Shown here one piece after another: positions 13,711 to 19,216 of a stretch of DNA of 19,216 nt. The translations under genes and the position numbers were made by a program. The notes beneath the pieces were generated by a model. It worked only from the letters and a program-made list of their open reading frames with translations, made no database searches and was not told where the DNA came from. Source of the stretch: SIG565 sp045540055 (GTDB taxonomy: Bacteria > Bacillota > Clostridia > Oscillospirales > Acutalibacteraceae); assembly GCA_045540055.1 (NCBI GenBank), contig JAZQGO010000017.1, forward strand, positions 1 to 19,216. Direction: 5' to 3'. The stretch's first letter is position 1, and the number at the start of each line of letters is the position of its first letter.

Positions 13711-14874
13711 ATGAAAAGAGCGGTGGTAATTCTTATCTGCATTTGCGTCATTTCGTGCGGTTGCACACACGAAAAACAACAGACTGAGCAAACCGAGCGG
13801 GTTAGAGAAATGAAGGGCGTATGGATAACATATAGCGAGTTATCGTCATTCTCAAAATCTGAGTCGGGGTTTACAGCCGCCTTTACTAAGGCGGTAGAGA
13901 ACGCCAAAAGCATAGGTATAAACACCTTTTTTGTGCATACGCGCGCATTCTGTGATGCGATTTATCCGAGTGAGCTTTTTCCGTTCGCCGCTTACATACT
14001 GCCGAGTGAAACAGATATTCTTAAAACCATGATAGACATCTGTCATCAAAGTGATATAGAGCTTCACGCCTGGATAAATCCCTATCGCATTTCTACTGCG
14101 AGCAACGATATAAACACATTGCCAGACAGTAGTCCTGCGAAAAAATGGCTGACCGATGAAAACACAGATAACGATAAGAATGTCTGTCTGACCGAAAATG
14201 GCATATACCTTAATCCTGCTGAGAGCGAGTCTAAAAAGCTTGTTCTCGACGGGGTCAGGGAGATACTGCAAAACTATGACGTTGACGGTATACATATTGA
14301 TGATTATTTTTATCCTGCCACCGATGAGCAGTTCGATAAAATCAGCTATGAAAGCTATGCCGAGTCGCTTGAACAACCGCTCACTCTCGAAGAATGGCGG
14401 CGTAAAAATGTGAGCAGTCTTATAAATTCGATGTATTGCACGGTTAAGGCGCATCGCAAAGATATTATGTTCGGGGTTAGTCCAGCCGCTGATTTAGACC
14501 GTTGTTATAATCAGCTTTACGCCGATATAGAGGGGTGGATAGGCGGTGGTTATATTGACTATATTATGCCGCAGTTGTATTTCGGCTTTGAATACCCGCA
14601 AGAGCAGTTTTGCTTTGATAATCTGCTTATTAAATGGATGGATATTACCGCCGACAAGGGTGTTTTGCTTTATTGTGGACTCGGCTGCTATAAAATCGGC
14701 ACCGATTCTGAGCCTGACAGCACAGAGTGGAACGAGTATGACGACATAATCGCAAGGCAGATTGAGTTGCTTAAAACCAATAAAATACCGGGGTATGTGT
14801 TTTTCTCATATACGTCACTTTTTTCACAACAGGAACTTAACAAAAAACAACTCGATAACATAAAAAAGGAGTAA
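13711..14874 (+). CDS. GHL10-type glycoside hydrolase lipoprotein (DUF187)
   Basis: 387 residues. A lipoprotein signal peptide (MKRAVVILICICVISC) gives a lipobox V-I-S-C with Cys16 as the lipidated residue, so the protein is membrane-anchored on the outside. Residues about 33-370 form a TIM barrel of the GHL10 (DUF187) family: MKGVWITY (34-41), HAWINPYR (119-126), the likely catalytic VDGIHIDDYFYP (191-202), FGVSP (254-258) and YIDYIMPQLYFGFE (281-294). The E. coli relative DigH (formerly YddW) cleaves denuded peptidoglycan strands, so a cell-wall substrate is likely. A lipoprotein between a tail protein and the lysis genes is odd. It could be a lysis helper, a superinfection or conversion gene, or a host gene trapped in the set. 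RBS GAGGGG lies upstream. Confidence 0.85.
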   Translation: MKRAVVILICICVISCGCTHEKQQTEQTERVREMKGVWITYSELSSFSKSESGFTAAFTKAVENAKSIGINTFFVHTRAFCDAIYPSELFPFAAYILPSETDILKTMIDICHQSDIELHAWINPYRISTASNDINTLPDSSPAKKWLTDENTDNDKNVCLTENGIYLNPAESESKKLVLDGVREILQNYDVDGIHIDDYFYPATDEQFDKISYESYAESLEQPLTLEEWRRKNVSSLINSMYCTVKAHRKDIMFGVSPAADLDRCYNQLYADIEGWIGGGYIDYIMPQLYFGFEYPQEQFCFDNLLIKWMDITADKGVLLYCGLGCYKIGTDSEPDSTEWNEYDDIIARQIELLKTNKIPGYVFFSYTSLFSQQELNKKQLDNIKKE

Positions 14875-14877
14875 AAA

Positions 14878-15159
14878 ATGAATGAAGGAATAATTTCTGC
14901 CTTATTAGCACTAATAGGGACGATGATGGGTACCTTCGGCGGAATTATTACTTCAAGCAAGCTTACTAACTATAGAATAGAACAGCTTGAAAAGAAGGTC
15001 GATAAGCACAATAATTTTGCGCTACGAATACCCGTTATCGAAGAAAAAATTAAAACGGTACAGGCAAGGGTACTGAATATTGAAGAGAAAGGAAATATAT
15101 ATGAAAATTTCAAAATGGACGATTGTCCGCACAATTATGACCGCTTTGGTGGTTGTTAA
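14878..15159 (+). CDS. Small membrane protein with coiled coil (XhlA/DUF7365-like)
   Basis: 93 residues, start ATG at 14878 with AAAAAGGAG upstream. An N-terminal membrane segment (about 5-26, ISALLALIGTMMGTFGGII) is followed by a coiled coil beginning NYRIEQLEKKVDKHNNF, which is typical of small XhlA-like proteins coded next to phage holins. They are thought to assist holin assembly or anchor the lysis complex. The end, from about residue 75 on, is unlike the family and overlaps the holin gene by 59 bases, so the original stop may have been lost. The N-terminal two-thirds are convincing. Confidence 0.7.
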   Translation: MNEGIISALLALIGTMMGTFGGIITSSKLTNYRIEQLEKKVDKHNNFALRIPVIEEKIKTVQARVLNIEEKGNIYENFKMDDCPHNYDRFGGC

Positions 15160-15349
15160 TCTTATCTTAAAATCGTTTGGTATATCGGTTATAAACATCG
15201 ACGAAACTTCTGTTGCCGCATTTGTTGAGGTTGCTATTGAAATAGCCGCAATTGTGTGCTCTTGGTGGTATAACAATTCATTTACCGATAAGGCAAAAAA
15301 AGCCGATGAATTTTTTAAATCGCTTAAGGAGAGTGACGGTAATGTTTAA
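15101..15349 (+). CDS. Phage holin (phi-LC3 type)
   Basis: 82 residues from ATG 15101, with AAAGGA seven bases upstream; an earlier ATG at 15080 lacks a site and is rejected. There are two membrane segments, about residues 8-27 (IVRTIMTALVVVNLILKSFG) and 42-60 (AAFVEVAIEIAAIVCSWW). A charged C-terminal tail with the motif NNSFTDKAKKADEFF follows, as in phi-LC3-type holins of Gram-positive phages. The holin makes membrane holes that time release of the endolysin. Its stop overlaps the amidase start by eight bases, so the two are coupled. Confidence 0.8.
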   Translation: MKISKWTIVRTIMTALVVVNLILKSFGISVINIDETSVAAFVEVAIEIAAIVCSWWYNNSFTDKAKKADEFFKSLKESDGNV

Positions 15350-16064
15350 AATTGCTATTAATGCCGGTCATTATATCGGCACAGCAGGTAAAAGATGCAT
15401 AAAGTCACTCGACAAAAATGAAACAAGAGAGTGGGTACTTAATAACCGCATTTGCGATAAGGTTGAAGCGCTTCTTAAAGGCTATACGGGCTATAGTCTG
15501 CTTCGTATTGACGATACAAGCGGCAAAACCGATTTATCGGTTGAAAAGCGCGCAAAAAAGGCGAATAGCTTCGGTGCCGATATTTATATATCGGTTCATC
15601 ACAATGCCGGAATCGGTGGTGGCAAGGGTGGCGGAATTGTTGCCTATACATATTTAAAGGTTGATGAATACACCAAAAAAATGCAACAGCTTTTATACAA
15701 TAAGTTGATAGAAAAAACAGGTCTTAAGGGCAACAGATCAACACCGCTCGCTAAGGCAGATTTGGGAGAATGCCGACTCACAAAAATGCCTGCGGTATTG
15801 CTTGAGTGCGGCTTTATGGACTCAGCTACCGATGTGCCTGTTATATTAAGTGAAGCCTTCGCAAATAAGGCGGCTACCGCCATAGTCGAGGCGGTAGTAA
15901 GCTTAGGCGGACTTCAAAAAAAGCCTGAAGAGCCTTCAAGCAGTGTGCAAAAAGACGGCACTATGTACTATGTTCAGACAGGCGCCTTCACAGATAAAGC
16001 CAACGCCGAGGCTTTGGTAAAAAAGCTTAAAGCCGCAGGCTTTGATGCAATAATCAAGGTATAA
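15342..16064 (+). CDS. N-acetylmuramoyl-L-alanine amidase with C-terminal SPOR domain (endolysin)
   Basis: 240 residues from ATG 15342 (GGAG ten bases upstream); the longer frame from 15252 would cover the holin and is rejected. The Amidase_3 zinc enzyme covers residues 1-190: H10 in NAGH, E27 in KNETREW, H86 in SVHHNAG and the catalytic E155 in LLECGFMD. It cuts the bond between muramic acid and the stem peptide. After a Pro/Ser linker (194-204) comes a SPOR domain (about 207-240, YYVQTGAFTDKANAEALVKKL), which binds glycan strands stripped of peptides. There is no signal peptide, fitting holin-dependent release. It is the last short gene before the giant YD-repeat gene. Confidence 0.9.
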   Translation: MFKIAINAGHYIGTAGKRCIKSLDKNETREWVLNNRICDKVEALLKGYTGYSLLRIDDTSGKTDLSVEKRAKKANSFGADIYISVHHNAGIGGGKGGGIVAYTYLKVDEYTKKMQQLLYNKLIEKTGLKGNRSTPLAKADLGECRLTKMPAVLLECGFMDSATDVPVILSEAFANKAATAIVEAVVSLGGLQKKPEEPSSSVQKDGTMYYVQTGAFTDKANAEALVKKLKAAGFDAIIKV

Positions 16065-16087
16065 AATAATTGATTCAAAAAAGTGAT

Positions 16088-16117
16088 TTGCCTGAGGCTT
16101 TACAAAGCCTTAGGCAA
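16088..16117 (+). promoter_or_regulatory. 13-bp stem-loop between amidase and YD-repeat gene
   Basis: Positions 16088-16100 pair with 16105-16117 over 13 bp (one G-T pair) around a four-base loop. No T run follows on the plus strand; on the minus strand six T residues lie eight bases past the stem. It stands 20 bases before the ATG at 16138, ahead of the AAAGGG ribosome binding site. It could slow transcription, protect an mRNA end or mark a module border. No promoter is clear in the 73-base gap. Confidence 0.45.
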
Positions 16118-16137
16118 AGGTAAGAAAGGGAATATTT

Positions 16138-19100
16138 ATGAAAGAAAAAATTATTACGGGTACGGATTTTGAAACATATAGCTATCGTTCGGGTTATATA
16201 TTGGAATCAAACGAGTATATTGTGGGAAGAGTTGCAAATCACAGCGGATATGACACCTGCCGTATGTACGGTGCATTAAATGCGCCTATTTTTGCAGATA
16301 ATACAAGAATTAAGAAGGCTACACTTACTTTAACCCAGATATCAGGTGGTATAGGTGACAACGAAAACTGCCGCATAGGTCTTTGGGAAATCTTTGAGCC
16401 TTTTAACATTGGTCCGTTTGAGGTATATAACACGGCTACGCTTATGGATACTGCGGTACTACAGTCGGGTGAGAATATAGAATATACCTTTGATATTACA
16501 AAAATGTTCCGCTGTTTTGCGAGAACGCATATGCTGGGTAGTTTTGAAATAAAGCTTCTTAATGAATCGATTGAATCAGAAATTAGTATTTTGTTTGCAG
16601 GCGCCAATAGTGAATATGCACCGAAAATTACGGTAGAGTATGAAACGAATTTTGCAGTCGGCGGTGCTTATCAGGCAACTTCGCACCAGTTGTGTAGACT
16701 CGGTAGCGGAAGTGTGGATATTGCCGAGGGCAACCTTATGTTCGAGCTTGAGGACTTTTCTTGGGGCGGCAACCGTATGCCTGTAACAATCAGGCATTTG
16801 TATAACAGCGTACTGTATGCTAACCAATATACACAAAACAGCGATATCGAGCTTTTAACCGCCGATTTTTCAGCTATGAAGTTAGGCCTCGGCTGGCGGC
16901 TTAATATTATGCAGAGTATGAAACCGCACTCTTTCAGATATGACGGTAACGAATATACAGGATATATTCATATAGATGAAAACGGTGAGGAAACATTTTT
17001 CAAACCCAAGGCGGCAGAAAGTGATGCCGAGGCAAACCAAAACCTCAATATTTTTGAGGATGTAGCCGATGAGGAGACAACATACGACGCCAATACACGT
17101 ACGCTCACATTGGGAGGCGAAAAGCATTTATTTGACGAGTGCGGCAGACTTATAAAGATAACCGATGAGTATAACAACAGTATGGTTATTACATATGAGC
17201 AGGGCAAGATAGTCAGTGTTTGCGACGGTGCAGGCAGAGTGTTCTCTTTCAGATACAACAGTGAGGGCTTTTTAACCACCGTTATTGCACCCGATAACTC
17301 GAATATTATTTATACCTACAGTGAGGATAAGCTGTGTGATGTATTCTATAGCGGTGGCGAATCACTGCGCTTCGGTCACAATGAGGGCAAAATAAGTGAC
17401 GTAACTGTATATGAGGCAGACGGCACTGCGGCTAAAAAATACTTATATGATTACAGGGCTAACGGCGTTTGCGGTGTGGATGAATATGGTGTCAAAAACG
17501 GCGTATTTACAAGAGGCAGTTATACTACACATATGGTATTTTACAGTGAAAATAAGACAAGCGTCGGCTATACTTCATATGAAGCAGACGGAGTAACTGT
17601 GTCACAGAATATTACTACCGAATATACCTTTGATAATGACGGTAATATTATCGGTCAGAGTGTTAACACAGCTGACGGCGATATGTGCGGTATAGGTTTT
17701 GACCCGACAGCCAATGACGGCACAGGGCTAATATCATATAAGGGCAATTTGCTTAAGAATCATAATTTTGAGTCGGCGCAGCATTGGCAGGCTACGTCAA
17801 ACGCTATTACATACAATATAATTGATGATAAAGAGGCGCTTTACGGCGAAAAGATACTCAGCGTAAAGAGTGAAAACGAGATTAATTACGGCGGCGGTGT
17901 AGAGCAGCTCAGTAACACTCTTACAGTCGGTAAATACACCTTTTCGGCATATATAAAAATACCTGAGGCGCTTTCGGGCAGTAGAGTCGGCGCATATCTG
18001 CGCGTAGCCGATATGCAGGATAACACACTCGGTGTCAGCGAAAAGTTTAGCAAAAAGAGTGATGAATTTATCCGTTTTGCCTGTCCTTTCAGGGTGGATG
18101 CAGATACGTGTGTTAAGGTGCAGCTACTGCTTGACGGTGCGGGCGAAATATATGTAGATGCCGCGGCACTAGAAAAAAATGAGTTTGCGCTCGATTATGA
18201 TTTACTCACAAACGGTAACTTTGAGCTTGGTAATTTAGGATGGACATTAAATCACGGTGCCGAGATATCGGCTGAGAAAAAGCTCAATATGCAAAATTCA
18301 CTGAAGCTTACCTCTAATTTCGAGGGTGTAGCTACCGCCGAGCAGACAATTAAGGTTAAAACCAAGGCAGATATTAGAGAAAGCTTTACCTTGTCGGGTT
18401 GGGCAAACGGCATAGGTATGACCGATAAAAATGCGGTATTTTGCCTCAAGGCAGTCATAAAATATACCGATGAGGCACTTGAAAGAGATATCTTTACTCA
18501 AGATTTTGTACCACAGATAGACGGTTGGCAGTATGTAAGCCTAGATTTTGCTAAAAAGCAGTTCGCAGAGGTAGACAATATTACAATAGTATTCGAATAC
18601 GGTAATAATAACGGCAGTGCATATTTTGATAACCTATCACTTGTGCGCTCAGGAATTGAAACGGGACTCACCGCCGATGACTTTAAGGAGGACGAGGACG
18701 AAAACGATACTGCCGAGAGTGAGGAGAGCGTTGCGAATTCATCTGACGAAGAAGAACAAAACGAATTCGAGGAGGCAATGGATGCCTTTGGTAATGCACT
18801 TACCGAAACTACATTTAACGAAGAAGACTTTGGTACAATCTACCGCAGCTTTGCATACAGCGAGGACGGTAACGATTTAATAGCCGAGACCGACGCCGGC
18901 GGTAATAAAACCGAATATACCGTTGATTCGGTTACCTCAAGGAATAAAGAAATTACCGATAGAATGGGTAATAAAACAGCGTATGAGTACGATATCAACG
19001 GCAGAACGACCCGTGTTATAAGCAAGACGGCGGATAACACCGAAATTGCAAATGTATCGTACTGCTATGATGCGGCAGATAATTTAAGTGAAATAATGCG

Positions 19101-19216
19101 CGGTGACGGGCTTAAGTATGTGCTTAAATATAACGCCTTTAAAAACCTAGAGAGTATTGGTATTGAGGGTAAGGATACAAAGCTTGTAAGCTATACCTAC
19201 AAGACCTCGGGCGGCA
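16138..19216 (+). CDS. Giant DNRLRE / YD-repeat (RHS-type) protein, N-terminal 1026 residues (partial)
   Basis: The frame is open from ATG 16138 (AAAGGG upstream) to the window end with no stop. Domain order: a DNRLRE-like beta domain (about 1-170); an RHS-type leader with GSVDIAEGNLMFE and GLGWRLN (about 190-262); YD-type strands (about 340-520, for example GRVFSFRYNSEGFLTTV and TEYTFDNDGNIIGQ); two carbohydrate-binding-like modules opening with NLLKNHNFES (about 536) and DLLTNGNFELGNLGW (about 688); a very acidic linker (about 850-875); then clear YD repeats (GNKTEYTVD, GNKTAYEYDINGRTTRV) from 902. There is no signal peptide. RHS/YD proteins form a shell that often holds a toxin at the C-terminus, which is outside the window. 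Here it could be a tail-attached adhesin or a toxin carrier. Confidence 0.8.
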   Translation, partial: MKEKIITGTDFETYSYRSGYILESNEYIVGRVANHSGYDTCRMYGALNAPIFADNTRIKKATLTLTQISGGIGDNENCRIGLWEIFEPFNIGPFEVYNTATLMDTAVLQSGENIEYTFDITKMFRCFARTHMLGSFEIKLLNESIESEISILFAGANSEYAPKITVEYETNFAVGGAYQATSHQLCRLGSGSVDIAEGNLMFELEDFSWGGNRMPVTIRHLYNSVLYANQYTQNSDIELLTADFSAMKLGLGWRLNIMQSMKPHSFRYDGNEYTGYIHIDENGEETFFKPKAAESDAEANQNLNIFEDVADEETTYDANTRTLTLGGEKHLFDECGRLIKITDEYNNSMVITYEQGKIVSVCDGAGRVFSFRYNSEGFLTTVIAPDNSNIIYTYSEDKLCDVFYSGGESLRFGHNEGKISDVTVYEADGTAAKKYLYDYRANGVCGVDEYGVKNGVFTRGSYTTHMVFYSENKTSVGYTSYEADGVTVSQNITTEYTFDNDGNIIGQSVNTADGDMCGIGFDPTANDGTGLISYKGNLLKNHNFESAQHWQATSNAITYNIIDDKEALYGEKILSVKSENEINYGGGVEQLSNTLTVGKYTFSAYIKIPEALSGSRVGAYLRVADMQDNTLGVSEKFSKKSDEFIRFACPFRVDADTCVKVQLLLDGAGEIYVDAAALEKNEFALDYDLLTNGNFELGNLGWTLNHGAEISAEKKLNMQNSLKLTSNFEGVATAEQTIKVKTKADIRESFTLSGWANGIGMTDKNAVFCLKAVIKYTDEALERDIFTQDFVPQIDGWQYVSLDFAKKQFAEVDNITIVFEYGNNNGSAYFDNLSLVRSGIETGLTADDFKEDEDENDTAESEESVANSSDEEEQNEFEEAMDAFGNALTETTFNEEDFGTIYRSFAYSEDGNDLIAETDAGGNKTEYTVDSVTSRNKEITDRMGNKTAYEYDINGRTTRVISKTADNTEIANVSYCYDAADNLSEIMRGDGLKYVLKYNAFKNLESIGIEGKDTKLVSYTYKTSGG

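Noticed and set aside
13852..14454. 200-codon minus-strand open frame
   Set aside because: It lies fully antisense to the GHL10 gene, whose motifs and signal peptide are clear; no ribosome binding site or family likeness.
5963..19216. Genetic code with UGA read as Trp throughout the phage set
   Set aside because: TGA ends the terminase (7554), portal (11317) and tail-hub (13700) genes exactly where the next genes start, all other frames are complete, and Trp is written TGG. Only one internal TGA is seen.
1..19216. tRNA or rRNA genes
   Set aside because: No cloverleaf or rRNA-like sequence was seen on either strand by reading; the hairpins present are terminators, IS ends or repeat parts.

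Overview
The window looks like a chromosomal segment of a low-to-moderate GC, Gram-positive, Clostridia-type anaerobe (an Oscillospirales or Lachnospirales-like gut bacterium is the best guess). This rests on strong AAGGAGG-type ribosome binding sites, the style of the rlmD and maf genes, an IS200-type element, and phage genes of a type common in Firmicutes. The species cannot be named from the sequence.

Layout. (1) 1-1240 is an accessory patch: the 3' end of an IS200/IS605 TnpA gene with its structured right end, a small helical protein (DUF6809-like), a ribbon-helix-helix regulator of 43 residues, and a four-helix-bundle (S23) protein. The last is preceded by a mirrored array of GCGATATA repeats. 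(2) 1409-3332 is a two-gene minus-strand operon, maf-rlmD (nucleotide-pool sanitation and 23S rRNA m5U methylation). The rlmD 3' end runs into the repeat array. (3) 3403-5838 is a tightly packed plus-strand operon of an IspD/TarI-like cytidylyltransferase, an extended SDR sugar-nucleotide enzyme and L-ribulose-5-phosphate 4-epimerase (AraD). It probably supplies an activated pentose or polyol for a surface polymer. (4) 5839-5952 holds two terminators around a short telomere-like GGATTTAGGGG repeat.

(5) From a promoter at about 5963 to the end of the window runs one plus-strand phage-like gene set: small terminase, large terminase, a small membrane protein, scaffold, major capsid protein with an Ig-like tail, portal, a putative adaptor, a propeller-like tail protein, a GHL10 glycoside hydrolase lipoprotein, an XhlA-like protein, holin, an amidase with a SPOR domain, and a very large DNRLRE/YD-repeat protein that leaves the window. 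No tail tube, tape measure, baseplate, integrase, repressor or replication gene is visible. The portal follows the capsid instead of preceding it. The set resembles a short-tailed phage or a domesticated particle more than a normal siphovirus prophage.

Main points for a second look: an in-frame TGA exactly where related large terminases have Trp, just before the Walker A motif, so the terminase is either a nonsense allele or is recoded; an amidase-SPOR plus GHL10 pair that would suit stepwise breakdown of denuded peptidoglycan; the capsid/portal set joined to a giant YD-repeat protein; and the mirrored repeat array between the S23 gene and rlmD.
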